Shown: positions 15,849 to 24,951, counted from the first letter of the stretch. The stretch: DNA of 64,000 nt from CAWCVR01 sp963799105 (GCA_963799105.1 CAWCVR010000003.1:62001-126000); one strand, 5' to 3'. Notes: generated by a model not told the origin, from the letters alone. Made by a program: numbers and translations.

Positions 15849-17414
15849 ATGGACCAGCATCTACTGAGCATCGTCCTGTTCACGCCCCTGGCCGGGTTGG
15901 CCGTCTTGCTGACGCTGCCGGCTGGTAGCAAGCTCCTGATCAAGGTCTGGGCCAACCTGGCGAGCCTGGCCGGGTTCCTGGTGTCGCTCCCGCTGATTTC
16001 CCGCTTCCAGGCCGGCGCCTCGGGCTTCCAACTGGCCGAGCGCGCCAACTGGATTCCGGCGCTGGGAGCGCACTACGCCATCGGAATCGACGGCATCAGC
16101 CTGCTGCTCGTCATGCTCACCACGCTGATGGGCTTCATCGCCACTCTGTGCTCCTGGCGCGCCATCGACGACCGCGTCAAGGCCTACTACGCCATGTTCC
16201 TGCTCTTGCAGACGGGCATGATCGGCGTTTTCGTCTCGCTCGATTTCTTCCTGTTCTACATATTCTGGGAACTGGTGCTGGTGCCCATGTACTTCATCAT
16301 CGGCATCTGGGGCGGCCCGCGAAAACTGTATGCGGCCATCAAGTTCTTCCTCTACACCCTGGCCGGTTCGGCGCTCATGCTGCTGGGCATCCTGACGCTC
16401 TACTTCCGGCACTACGATCAGTTCCACTTCTACAGCTTCGAGATCTCGGAGTTGCTGAAAGTCCAACTGCCGCAGGGCTGGGCGTTCGGTAGCGAGCAGT
16501 GGGTCTTCTGGCTGTTCTTCATCGGCTTCGCCATCAAAGTGCCCATGTTCCCGTTCCATACCTGGCTGCCGGACGCGCACGTGGAAGCGCCCACGGCGGG
16601 TTCCGTGATTCTGGCCGCGGTCCTGCTGAAGATGGGGACGTACGGATTCCTGCGGTTCTCGCTGCCGCTGCTGCCGAATGCATCGGCGGACCGGACCATC
16701 GTGCAGATTCTGGCCGTGCTGTCGATCATTGGCATTATCTACGGCGCGCTGGTAAGCCTGAACCAGAAGGATTGGAAGAAGTTGATCGCTTACTCGTCGG
16801 TGAGCCACCTGGGTTTCTGCACGCTGGGCATTTTCTCGCTCAACCCCAACGGAATCGCCGGCAGCGTCGTGCAGCAGATCAACCACGGCATCTCCACCGG
16901 CATGCTCTTCATGATCGTCGGCGTGATCTACGAGCGCCGCCACACGCGCGAGATTTCCGAATACGGCGGCCTGGCGCACGTCATGCCGCGCTTCGCCACC
17001 ATCTTCGCCATCGCCATGCTGAGCTCCGCCGGCCTGCCGCTGCTGAACGGGTTCGTGGGCGAATTCACCATTCTTCAGGGCGCTTTCGAGGCCAACCGCG
17101 CGTGGGCCGCCTTCGCCGTCTCCGGCGTGATTCTGGGCGCGGCCTACCTGCTGTGGCTCTACCAGCGCACCATGCTGGGCCAGGTGACCAACGCCAATAA
17201 CCTGGGGCTGCGTGACATGAGTTTCCGCGAAGTGGCCATGTTCCTGCCGCTGATCGCCTGGGCCGTCTGGATCGGCGTCTATCCCAAGCCGTACTTCGAC
17301 ATCCTGCGGCCCCCGGTCGAGCAGATCGTGGAGCGCGTCCATCCGGGCTACTATGAGGGCCTTCCGCCGGGTATGCCAGTTGGCTACAGGGCTTCCCTGG
17401 GAGGCGCACAATGA
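15849..17414 (+). CDS. nuoM: NADH-quinone oxidoreductase subunit M
   Basis: 521 aa, about 14 transmembrane helices. Antiporter-like proton-pumping subunit with FYIFWELVLVPMYFIIGIWGG (conserved glutamate), IKVPMFPFHTWLPDAHVEAPT and the following lysine helix. It lies four bases after nuoL and overlaps nuoN by four bases. Confidence 0.95.
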   Translation: MDQHLLSIVLFTPLAGLAVLLTLPAGSKLLIKVWANLASLAGFLVSLPLISRFQAGASGFQLAERANWIPALGAHYAIGIDGISLLLVMLTTLMGFIATLCSWRAIDDRVKAYYAMFLLLQTGMIGVFVSLDFFLFYIFWELVLVPMYFIIGIWGGPRKLYAAIKFFLYTLAGSALMLLGILTLYFRHYDQFHFYSFEISELLKVQLPQGWAFGSEQWVFWLFFIGFAIKVPMFPFHTWLPDAHVEAPTAGSVILAAVLLKMGTYGFLRFSLPLLPNASADRTIVQILAVLSIIGIIYGALVSLNQKDWKKLIAYSSVSHLGFCTLGIFSLNPNGIAGSVVQQINHGISTGMLFMIVGVIYERRHTREISEYGGLAHVMPRFATIFAIAMLSSAGLPLLNGFVGEFTILQGAFEANRAWAAFAVSGVILGAAYLLWLYQRTMLGQVTNANNLGLRDMSFREVAMFLPLIAWAVWIGVYPKPYFDILRPPVEQIVERVHPGYYEGLPPGMPVGYRASLGGAQ

Positions 17415-18880
17415 GCCCCTTCTACACATCCACCGATCACTTCGCCATCGTCCCGGCGGTGATGCTGGCCCTGTTCGGATGCGCCATCCTGCTGTTCGAT
17501 TTCTGGATTTTCCCGGAGCCGCGCCAGAAGAAATGGACGCTCCTCTTCGTGGCCCTGGCGGAGGGGTTCGCGGGCTACGGCCTGTTCCAGCAGTCGGGCT
17601 ATCTGGCGGCCGGCGGCTATACCGAGGTAACGGCTTTCCATGGCTCCGTGACGGTGGACGGATACTCCATCTTCTTCAACTGGATTTTCGTCATCGCCGC
17701 CCTGATTGTCGCCGCGGCTTCGTATAAGTACCTCGAAATTGCGGGCGAGCACCACGGCGAATACTACGGCCTGATTCTGTTCGCGCAGTGCGGCATGTAC
17801 TTCCTGGCCACCGGCACCGACCTGGTGACGCTGTTCATCGGCCTGGAACTTATGGCGCTGAGCTTCTACGTGATGGTGGGCTTCCTGCGCTCCGACAAGC
17901 GCTCCAACGAGGCCTCTATCAAGTATCTTCTGTTGGGCGCGTTTTCCACCGGTTTCCTGCTGTACGGCTTTTCGATCCTCTACGGCATCGCCGATTCCAC
18001 CAAGCTCTCCGAGATCGCCGTGAAGATCGCCGAGCGCCCGGCCTGGGACCCGATGGTCCTGCTGGCTCTCGCCACCACTTCCGTGGGCCTGCTCTTCAAG
18101 ATCTCCGCCGTGCCGTTCCACATGTGGGCGCCGGACGCCTACGAAGGCGCTCCCACCACCGTCACGGCGTATCTCTCGGTGGCGTCGAAGGCCGCTTCCA
18201 TTGCGTTTCTGCTGCGCATCTTCCTGGGACCGCTGGCCAGCGCGCGCGCCGTCTGGGAACCGCTGCTCACGGTGGTGGCCGTGGCCACGCTCACCCTGGG
18301 GAACCTGGCGGCCATCAACCAGACCAATATCAAACGGCTGCTGGCGTACAGTTCCATCTCGCACGCCGGCTACATGCTGCTGGGCCTGATCGCCGGCAAC
18401 GACACCGGCATCAACGGCATCCTGGTCTACGTGATGGTGTACACCTTCATGAACCTGGGCGCGTTCCTGGTGATCGTGGCACTGCGCCGGCAAGGGATTA
18501 TCGGCGAGGATCTCGAGGATATCTCGGGCCTCATGCACAAGAGCCCCGCGTGCGCCCTGCTGATGCTGATCTTCCTGCTCTCTCTCGCGGGCATTCCGCC
18601 CACGGCCGGCTTCTGGGGTAAGTACTACATCTTCCTGGCGCTGATCCAGACGCGGCACTTCGCGCTGGCGGCCATCGCGGTGCTGTATGTGGCCGTGGCG
18701 ATTTATTACTACTTCAAGATCGTGCGCAGCATGTTCATCGGCGAGGAGTTGGAGAAGGCCCCGCTGGCGGCGAGTTTCGGGCTACGGCTGGCGCTGGGCG
18801 TCACCGGGTTTCTGACTCTGGCGATCGGCGTCTATCCCCAGCCGTTCCTGATCCTGGCTACTACGACGCTGGCGAGGTAA
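17411..18880 (+). CDS. nuoN: NADH-quinone oxidoreductase subunit N
   Basis: 489 aa, about 14 helices. Third antiporter-like subunit; FIGLELMALSFYVMVGFLRSD and the helix around LLFKISAVPFHMWAPDAYEGAPT carry the conserved charged residues, and LLAYSSISHAGYMLLG is typical. Starts inside the nuoM stop (ATGA overlap). Confidence 0.95.
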   Translation: MSPFYTSTDHFAIVPAVMLALFGCAILLFDFWIFPEPRQKKWTLLFVALAEGFAGYGLFQQSGYLAAGGYTEVTAFHGSVTVDGYSIFFNWIFVIAALIVAAASYKYLEIAGEHHGEYYGLILFAQCGMYFLATGTDLVTLFIGLELMALSFYVMVGFLRSDKRSNEASIKYLLLGAFSTGFLLYGFSILYGIADSTKLSEIAVKIAERPAWDPMVLLALATTSVGLLFKISAVPFHMWAPDAYEGAPTTVTAYLSVASKAASIAFLLRIFLGPLASARAVWEPLLTVVAVATLTLGNLAAINQTNIKRLLAYSSISHAGYMLLGLIAGNDTGINGILVYVMVYTFMNLGAFLVIVALRRQGIIGEDLEDISGLMHKSPACALLMLIFLLSLAGIPPTAGFWGKYYIFLALIQTRHFALAAIAVLYVAVAIYYYFKIVRSMFIGEELEKAPLAASFGLRLALGVTGFLTLAIGVYPQPFLILATTTLAR

Positions 18881-18887
18881 GGACCAT

Positions 18888-20069
18888 ATGGACAAGATCC
18901 TCTCATATCCTCTGTTTACGCCCATCGTGCTGACGCTGGTCATCATAGCGGCGGTTCCGCTGATCGCCGGCTACCTCTCGCTGGTGGAGCGCAAGGTCCT
19001 GGCGGACTTCCAGGTCCGCCTCGGCCCCATGCGCGTGGGGCCGCACGGCCTCCTGCAGCCCATCGCCGATGCGCTGAAGCTGCTGCTGAAGGAAGATATC
19101 ATTCCCTCCGGGGCGGACAAAGCCATCTTCTGGATGGCGCCGGTGGTTTCCACCGTCACCGGCCTGACGGCTTTCGCCTTGCTGCCTTTTTCCGCGAAAC
19201 TCTACGTGGCGGACGTGAATGTCGGCCTGCTGGTGATTTCGGCCATGTCGGCCGTGGGCATCCTGGGCATCATCCTGGGCGGATGGGCGTCCAACAGCCA
19301 TTATTCGCTGCTGGGCGCGCTGCGCAGCGCGGCGCAGTTGGTGAGCTACGAAGTGGCCCTGGGCTTCGCATTGCTCTCAGGCGTCATGGCGGCCGGCACG
19401 CTGAGCATGCAGGGCATCGTGCGGTCGCAACTTGACCGCGGCGTGTGGGGCGTGTTCGACAACTGCTTCTTCATGATCGTGCCGTTCGCGTTGTACATCC
19501 TCGCCGCCACGGCCGAAACCAACCGCGCGCCGTTCGATCTGCCGGAAGCCGAATCGGAGCTGGTGGCCGGCTTCCACACGGAGTACAGCGGCTTCCGCTT
19601 CGCGCTCTTCTTCCTGGCGGAGTACGCCAACCTGATCGTGGTTTCCGCCGTGGCCGTCACGCTGTTCTGGGGCGGCTGGCTGAGTCCCTTCCCCAACGTC
19701 GATTGGCTGCAGACGCCGCTCAACGCAGCCTTCCCGGTGGTCTTGTTCGTGGGCTCGGCCGGGTTGACGGTTCCCATGGCGAAGAAGCTGAAGGACCGGG
19801 GACAGCAGTTCGTGCTGGTTCTGGTGGCGCTCGCACTGGCGGCGATGGGCGGGCTGTTCATCGTCCCCGCCATCAATCACGCCGTGATCGGCCTGTTCTG
19901 GTTCTGCCTGAAGGTGTCCGCGCTGATCTACCTGATGATCTGGTTCCGCGGCACGTTTCCGCGCTTCCGCTACGATCAGCTCATGAATATCGGGTGGAAG
20001 ATCGCGATACCCATCGGCATGGCCGCGGTGTTGATCAACGCCGTGTTGGGAACGCTGCGCCACGCGTGA
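18888..20069 (+). CDS. nuoH: NADH-quinone oxidoreductase subunit H
   Basis: 393 aa. Membrane subunit at the base of the quinone tunnel, with the signatures LVERKVLADFQVRLGPMRVG and ETNRAPFDLPEAESELVAGF. It is longer than the Escherichia coli subunit and lies last in the operon rather than between nuoG and nuoI. Its stop overlaps the GTG of the following glycoside hydrolase gene by four bases. Confidence 0.95.
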   Translation: MDKILSYPLFTPIVLTLVIIAAVPLIAGYLSLVERKVLADFQVRLGPMRVGPHGLLQPIADALKLLLKEDIIPSGADKAIFWMAPVVSTVTGLTAFALLPFSAKLYVADVNVGLLVISAMSAVGILGIILGGWASNSHYSLLGALRSAAQLVSYEVALGFALLSGVMAAGTLSMQGIVRSQLDRGVWGVFDNCFFMIVPFALYILAATAETNRAPFDLPEAESELVAGFHTEYSGFRFALFFLAEYANLIVVSAVAVTLFWGGWLSPFPNVDWLQTPLNAAFPVVLFVGSAGLTVPMAKKLKDRGQQFVLVLVALALAAMGGLFIVPAINHAVIGLFWFCLKVSALIYLMIWFRGTFPRFRYDQLMNIGWKIAIPIGMAAVLINAVLGTLRHA

Positions 20070-21334
20070 AAATCCTCGACCATCTCACCTCCGCCGCGCT
20101 CCTTCCCAAGGTGCGCCGCCTGTTCGATCTTTCGGCCGGGAAGATCCTGTCTCTGGAAAGAACCTGGGATCGCACGCACGGATCGCCCGTGTGCACCGTG
20201 GGCGGCCGCTACACCAGCCGCGGCTGGACCGAGTGGACGCTGGGCTTCCAGTTCGGCGCCGCCATCCTGCAGTTCGACGCCACGGGCGACGCCGAATTCC
20301 TGGAGATCGGACGCTCCCGGACCGTCGCCGCCATGGCGCCGCATCTCACCCACTCGGGCGTCCACGATCACGGCTTCAACAACCTCGGCACCTACGGCAA
20401 CCTGCTCCGCCTCATGAGCGAGGGCCGCATCCCCGATAACGACTGGGAGCGGCGGTTCTACGAGCTGGCGCTGAAATGTTCCGGCGCGGTGCAGGCGATG
20501 CGCTGGTCGCCGGTCTCCGATGGCGGCGGCTACATCTATTCCTTCAACGGGCCGCATTCGCTGTTCGTCGACGCCATCCGCTCGGTGCGCTCGCTGGTCG
20601 TCGCCCACCGCCTGGGCCACGTGCTGATGGGCGAGGGCGACCGCCCGATTTCGCTGCTCGACCGCGCGCTCCACCACCTCCGCGCCACCGCCCGCTACTC
20701 GGTCTACTACGGCGAACGCCGCGACGCCTGGGACGTCCCCGGCCGCGTGGCGCACGAGAGCATTTTCAATCCCAACGACGGCGCCTATCGCTGCCCCAAC
20801 TCGCAGCAGGGCTATTCGCCCTTCACCACCTGGACGCGCGGCCTGGCCTGGGCGATGTGCGGATTCGCCGAAGAGTTCGAGTACTTCCGCGCGGCGGACG
20901 GCCCGGCCGACGTGCTGGCGATGCTGGAGAAGGCGGCGCGCGCCACCTGCGATTTCTACATCGCCACGACGCCCGCCGATGGCGTCCCTTATTGGGATAC
21001 CGGCGCGCCCGCGATCGCCTCCGGCGCCGAGCCGGTGGACAGTTCCGCAGCGGCCATCGCCGCGCAGGGCCTGCTGCGCCTGGGACGTTCGCTCGGCGAC
21101 AGCCGCTACTGGCAGGCCGGCCTCTCGGTCTGCGATTCCCTGTTCGACGCGCCCTACCTCAGCCAGGACCCCGAGCACCAGGGCCTGATCCTGCACTCGG
21201 TCTACCACCGGCCGAACGCCTGGAACTGCGGGCCCGGCGAATCCTCGATGTGGGGCGACTACCACGCGCGCGAAGTGGCGTTGTACGTGCTGCGCGTGGC
21301 GGAAGAGAAGCCGTACCTGAAGTTCTGGGTGTAG
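20066..21334 (+). CDS. Glycoside hydrolase, GH88/GH105-like (unsaturated uronyl hydrolase)
   Basis: 422 aa. An (alpha/alpha)6-barrel type protein with repeated blocks such as GFQFGAAILQFDATGD, DAWDVPGRVAHESIFNPNDG, QQGYSPFTTWTRGLAWAM and YWDTGAPAI. It resembles unsaturated glucuronyl or rhamnogalacturonyl hydrolases, which cleave the delta-4,5-uronyl residue left by polysaccharide lyases. No signal peptide is evident, so it probably acts in the cytoplasm on imported oligosaccharides. The GTG start overlaps nuoH by 4 bases. The nearby uxaE and polygalacturonase stump support a pectin role. The exact family is uncertain. Confidence 0.65.
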   Translation: MKILDHLTSAALLPKVRRLFDLSAGKILSLERTWDRTHGSPVCTVGGRYTSRGWTEWTLGFQFGAAILQFDATGDAEFLEIGRSRTVAAMAPHLTHSGVHDHGFNNLGTYGNLLRLMSEGRIPDNDWERRFYELALKCSGAVQAMRWSPVSDGGGYIYSFNGPHSLFVDAIRSVRSLVVAHRLGHVLMGEGDRPISLLDRALHHLRATARYSVYYGERRDAWDVPGRVAHESIFNPNDGAYRCPNSQQGYSPFTTWTRGLAWAMCGFAEEFEYFRAADGPADVLAMLEKAARATCDFYIATTPADGVPYWDTGAPAIASGAEPVDSSAAAIAAQGLLRLGRSLGDSRYWQAGLSVCDSLFDAPYLSQDPEHQGLILHSVYHRPNAWNCGPGESSMWGDYHAREVALYVLRVAEEKPYLKFWV

Positions 21335-21348
21335 GGGCGCGCGCAACG

Positions 21349-21388
21349 CAACAGTTGTGTTGACAACGCAACAGATGTGTTGTATCGT
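21349..21388 (+). promoter_or_regulatory. hicAB promoter with two tandem palindromic operators
   Basis: CAACA-GTTG-TGTTG (21349-21362) and CAACA-GATG-TGTTG (21369-21382) are two copies of a 14-bp palindrome spaced by exactly 20 bp, two helical turns. TTGACA at 21360-21365 and TATCGT at 21383-21388 are 17 bp apart, so the first operator overlaps the -35 box and the second fills the spacer. The hicA ATG follows the -10 by six bases. This is the expected site for repression by the HicB helix-turn-helix. Confidence 0.75.
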
Positions 21389-21394
21389 CGCAGT

Positions 21395-21577
21395 ATGACG
21401 AGCGCCCAGTTCAAACGCTGGCTCGAAGGGCGGGGCTGTACGTTTGAACCCGGCAGGGGCGGCCATCTGACGGTGCGCCGGGGCGCCGCCATCGCCTCCT
21501 TGCCCATGCATGGCGAGGGCAAGGAAATCGGCAAAGGTCTGGAGCACAAGATCAAGAAGGCACTGGGGCTGAAGTAG
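21395..21577 (+). CDS. hicA: HicA-type mRNA interferase toxin
   Basis: 60 aa, the usual size. A dsRBD-like fold with the catalytic histidine in GRGGHLTVRRG and the C-terminal GKEIGKGLEHKIKKALGL. Cleaves mRNA when free of antitoxin. The gene precedes hicB by 19 bases. No ribosome-binding site is seen; the -10 box six bases upstream predicts a leaderless transcript. Confidence 0.85.
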   Translation: MTSAQFKRWLEGRGCTFEPGRGGHLTVRRGAAIASLPMHGEGKEIGKGLEHKIKKALGLK

Positions 21578-21596
21578 GGCTAAAGGATCGCCGTTC

Positions 21597-22022
21597 ATGT
21601 TGCACTATAGCGTCAAACTTTCCAAAGATACCAATCAAACGATTCTGGCTGAGATTCCGGATGTTCCCGGAGCCATCACCTTCGGCGAAGACCGGGCGGA
21701 AGCGCTCGCCCGCGCGGTCGATGCGATTGAAACCGTTCTCCTCGGCTACATGGCGGACCGCCGCGATATTCCCATGTCCCGCGCCGGCCGCCGGGGACCC
21801 TTCGTCACCCTGCCGGCCTTGACGGAAGCCAAGCTCGCCCTCTACTCGGAAATGCGCGCGGCGAAAGTGGGCAAGGCGGAACTCGCCCGCCGGCTCAACT
21901 GGCACTTACCTCAGGTGGACCGGCTTCTGGATCTCCGCCACGCCTCGCGGTTGGACCAACTCGAGGCGGCTTTCCGCGTTCTCGGCAAACAGATTTCCGT
22001 CGAGGTTTCCACAGCGGCTTGA
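21597..22022 (+). CDS. hicB: HicB-type antitoxin with helix-turn-helix domain
   Basis: 141 aa. The N-terminal half (residues 1-65, VKLSKDTNQTILAEIPDVPGAITFGEDRAEALARAVDAIE) is the RNase H-like HicB fold that blocks HicA. The C-terminal half (about 85-138, EMRAAKVGKAELARRLNWHLPQVDRLLDL) is a Cro/Arc-type helix-turn-helix for operator binding. The 3' end abuts the remains of a polygalacturonase gene on the opposite strand. Confidence 0.87.
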   Translation: MLHYSVKLSKDTNQTILAEIPDVPGAITFGEDRAEALARAVDAIETVLLGYMADRRDIPMSRAGRRGPFVTLPALTEAKLALYSEMRAAKVGKAELARRLNWHLPQVDRLLDLRHASRLDQLEAAFRVLGKQISVEVSTAA

Positions 22023-22044
22023 GCGGTATGCCAAAACCGATTCC

Positions 22045-22172
22045 CCCGCCGCCAGCCTGGCGCTCAGCCGCGCGCATACCGGCGGGATCACGGGTTCCGA
22101 GACCGCGCGCGTATCCTGCGCCCGCGCCGCCAGCGGCCAGAGCGCCAGCCACAGGGCGGCGGCCATCTTCAT
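22045..22172 (-). pseudogene. Polygalacturonase (GH28) 5' stump
   Basis: The first about 43 codons encode a signal peptide (MKMAAALWLALWPLAARAQ) followed by DTRAVSEPVIPPVCARLSARL, which reads like the mature N-terminus of GH28 polygalacturonases. The similarity stops near 22045, beside the end of hicB, and the hundreds of residues forming the beta-helix are missing. The ATG lies four bases after the uxaE stop behind AAAGGG, so it was once translationally coupled to uxaE. An open frame continues into antisense hicB to 21906 without family similarity. GH28 recognition rests on a short segment. Confidence 0.6.
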
Positions 22173-22176
22173 GGGA

Positions 22177-23448
22177 TCACCCTTTCAGAAACAGGGGTTT
22201 GATGTGGCGGCTGTACAGGTTCTCGGTGACGTTGCGCGAGATGGATGCTTCGCAGGCCACCAGCATGTCGAGATAGCGGTCGCCCATTTTGGCGGCGATC
22301 TTGTAGCCGACGTGCAGCAGTTGCCGCAGGTGTGGGTTGAACAGCGGGTTCCTTTGGTCGTGGCGGAGAGCCCCGGCGTACTGCGCGGCGGTCCACGTAT
22401 CGACGGCGCCGGGCAGTGGAAGCTTGGCCGGGTCGATGTCGATCACGGTGGCGTACGGGGCGCACAGTTCCTCGCGGTGCTCGAACGCCCCGCGGTAGAC
22501 CTCCTTGGCGGTGGCCAGTCCCGCCGGCCCGGCTTCGGAGAGTCCGATCAGTTCCTCCAGCCAGGTGGTGCCGGCGGTCTTGAGGTGAACGCCGGCGTTG
22601 AACTTGCGGAGCGAGCGGGCGATGGGCGCATAGAGCGAAAACTTGTCGCTGCCCGAGTGAACGCTGAGCTTCAGATTGGCGGGCAGGGAGTATGCCGCCA
22701 CGGCGTGCGCGATGACGGCGATATCGGAGGAGAACTCGCGCTCGAACTGCTCCACGTTGCCTACGTAGTCGACGCCCTTGTTGAACCGGCCGGTAAACTT
22801 GGGGGCAATGGTTTGAATGGGGATCTCCTCGTCGGAGATAGCGGCCAGGATGATGAGCAGTTCGGGAGGCGTCTGCGGGCTGTCCGTCTCGTCCATGGAA
22901 ACTTCCGTGACGAAGCAGCCTGCGCCTTTCTTTTCAATGATATGGCGGTAGATGCGCCCGGCCTCGGCCACCGCACCCAGGTACTTGGACGCCGCCGCCA
23001 GGGCGGTTTCCGGGGAAATCTCGAAGGTTTCGGCGATGCCGTCGATCGCAATGCGCCCCCTCAGTTCCGGATGGCGCGCCAGAAAGCTCTCCGCCGCCCC
23101 CGCGGCCGGAGGACGGCCGATGGCATCCGCCACGTCCAGGGTGAAGAAGTCGGAAACTTCCAGGAACCCTCCGACGGTATCCAGATTGATGTGGTCGGCA
23201 TCCACGTAATGCGAATGCTTCCAACCTAACTCGCGCACCGCGGCGTCGGCGGCCGCCCGCGTGCTGGCCGGAACCGAACCCACGATCTTGTGTTCCCGGT
23301 TGGACTTGTTCCAGACCGGGATGACGATTGCGCCACGCGCTTCGGCGCGGATGCAGGCCGCCAACTGGGCCTTTGCCTGGTGAGCGAACCGGTCGCCCAC
23401 CCCCATGCTGTACTTCTCCAGAATTACCGGGTTCGTCGAATGACTCAC
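22177..23448 (-). CDS. uxaE: Tagaturonate epimerase family protein (UxaE-like)
   Basis: 423 aa from GTG with AGGAG seven bases upstream. The sequence (for example KLSVHSGSDKFSLYAPIARSL, GAGCFVTEVSMDETDSPQTP, SHYVDADHINLDTVGGF) fits the UxaE family, which interconverts D-tagaturonate and D-fructuronate in galacturonate catabolism. Conserved His and Asp in HVDAD-like and VHSGSDK segments are candidate metal ligands. The truncated polygalacturonase follows in the same direction, supporting a pectin operon. Family assignment is from memory of the pattern and is not certain. Confidence 0.6.
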   Translation of the reverse strand: MSHSTNPVILEKYSMGVGDRFAHQAKAQLAACIRAEARGAIVIPVWNKSNREHKIVGSVPASTRAAADAAVRELGWKHSHYVDADHINLDTVGGFLEVSDFFTLDVADAIGRPPAAGAAESFLARHPELRGRIAIDGIAETFEISPETALAAASKYLGAVAEAGRIYRHIIEKKGAGCFVTEVSMDETDSPQTPPELLIILAAISDEEIPIQTIAPKFTGRFNKGVDYVGNVEQFEREFSSDIAVIAHAVAAYSLPANLKLSVHSGSDKFSLYAPIARSLRKFNAGVHLKTAGTTWLEELIGLSEAGPAGLATAKEVYRGAFEHREELCAPYATVIDIDPAKLPLPGAVDTWTAAQYAGALRHDQRNPLFNPHLRQLLHVGYKIAAKMGDRYLDMLVACEASISRNVTENLYSRHIKPLFLKG

Positions 23449-23550
23449 TAGTTTCTCCTCTTTTGCCAGGGCCGCCGCAGCGCCGAATGGCCACTATATC
23501 GACCGGCATACCGAAGGTCAAGCTCGCTTTCATGAAATGGCGTGCGGTTG

Positions 23551-23575
23551 TGGGGGCGGACCCCCCGGTCCGCGC
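23551..23575. repeat. Half copy of the GGACC-type palindromic repeat
   Basis: The sequence TGGGGGCGGACCCCCCGGTC and the next bases CGCGC match one arm of the 126-bp element at 30637-30762. The copy stops exactly where the insertion sequence begins, so the IS may have landed in or next to it. Confidence 0.65.
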
Positions 23576-24889
23576 ATAGGCGTTAAATTAAGATTGGCTG
23601 CGGTGCTTGGGCAGAGCGGGCGAGTTGATCGGACACGAGGGTGCGCTTCCGCGGACTGTTGCGGAGTCGATCCAGGTTTTGCTCGCTTTGGATGACCAGC
23701 CAAGGTCCTTTACCCAGGATGGCTCCCCGCAGGGCCCACAGTGTCATCCGAAAGCGTGACCAAGGGACTATGGGTATGTCGATTAGGCTCGCAATTCGTA
23801 CCCCCAGGGGGAAAGTGGGCCGGATGGCTGCACTAAGCGTTGAGCCAACGCGGCGGCGATGAGGCGTGCCAGCATCCAACTCTTGGCGGTAGGTCCCTGG
23901 CGCGAGGGCAATGTGTCCAAATGGAGCAGGGACTTGAGCCGCTTGAACAGCAGTTCAATCTGCCAGCGGGCTCTATAGAGGACCATTGACTGGACCGGCG
24001 GCAATTGCGCAGCGTCCAACGTGGTGATGAGCCAGATGACTTCGCCAGAGCGAGTGCGCGAAGCGAGCGCGCGTGCGGGAAGCCAGGCGATCGCTTTGGC
24101 CGAATCCCAGGTTTTGTGGCTTTTGGTCGAGGCTGGGGGTACTGGAATTGTTACTGAAACTTCGACTACCCCCACTGACGGCACTAGCGGCTCCTTTTCC
24201 GCCAAATGAATCCGCTGCCGCTGTTCATCGCAGGTGCGCAGATTGCCTGGATTGAAGCGCACCAGTGCGTGTGCGTCGGCCTCTCTCACCGCGTACAGGC
24301 CGCGTGCAGTACCGTAGGCCCGATCACCCAAAACGATCTCGCCGCGCTGGATCTTGTATCGGCTTAATTTCTCCCCGCCGCTGTCATCGGTCAGTTCCAC
24401 CCGCTGGAAGCCGCCTGTGGCTGGATTGATCAGGACATGGGCTCGCCACTGCACGGGCTTATTGCCAGGGCCGTTGATGACAGTCGCATCCACGACCCGC
24501 ACAGGCCAGGCGGCGGGTTCGGCTCCAACCTGTTCCGCCGCCAACACTTCCGCCAGCACATGTTCCAGCCAGCCCTCGGCTTCGCGCAGGCGATAAAATA
24601 AGCCAGGCCCAGTGATCTCCGCCAAATGCAGGGCGCTGGCCCACGCGGCGACATCCTTGAGGGACAGGTCCGAGACCGCATATGCCAGAGCCAGGCGAAG
24701 GAGAGCTGCCGCGTCTGGAACGTTTCGACACCGTAACAATGCGCCTGCCGAGCGAGAGGAATCCTCAAGATCGAGTGGCAGGAGGGTGCGGACATACTCC
24801 CACTCCTCCTCATGCAAAGGCGCGCATTCCATACTTAAATGCTATGCCGAACGCTCAAAAAAGTAAACGTATTATTTTAACGCCTATGC
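23574..24889. mobile_element. IS4-family insertion sequence
   Basis: About 1316 bp. Both ends carry GCATAGGCGTTAAA as inverted repeats (23574-23587 and 24889-24876), with partial similarity for a few bases inside. It contains one transposase gene on the minus strand. No target-site duplication could be recognised. It lies between the uxaE locus and a decayed toxin-antitoxin pair. Confidence 0.8.
23583..24832 (-). pseudogene. IS4-family DDE transposase, frameshifted
   Basis: About 416 aa if the frameshift is repaired. The first aspartate lies in VVDATVINGPGNKPVQW, the second in VLGDRAYGTARGLY, and the IS4 signature Y-x2-R-x3-E-x6-K is exact in YRARWQIELLFKRLK. The first frame ends at 23783. 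The C-terminal part (SLIDIPIVPWSRFRMTLWAL and on) continues in another frame, with the change at the CCCCCTGGGGG run near 23805-23815, equivalent to one missing base. The stop codon lies in the inverted repeat. Mutation, homopolymer error and a -1 programmed shift cannot be told apart. Confidence 0.8.
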
Positions 24890-24951
24890 CCACCCAGGCG
24901 GGCTGCCCCCGCAACCTGCCCTGTCACTCCGCACTGCCAGCCGCGGCCGCC

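Noticed and set aside
13730..16048. Very long open frames on the minus strand opposite nuoL and nuoD (772 and 425 codons).
   Set aside because: They are His/Gln/Arg-rich antisense frames of the kind produced by high-GC coding DNA, and the sense strand has unmistakable complex I subunits.
23574..24889. A target-site duplication around the IS.
   Set aside because: No matching direct repeat of 8-12 bp was found outside the inverted repeats.
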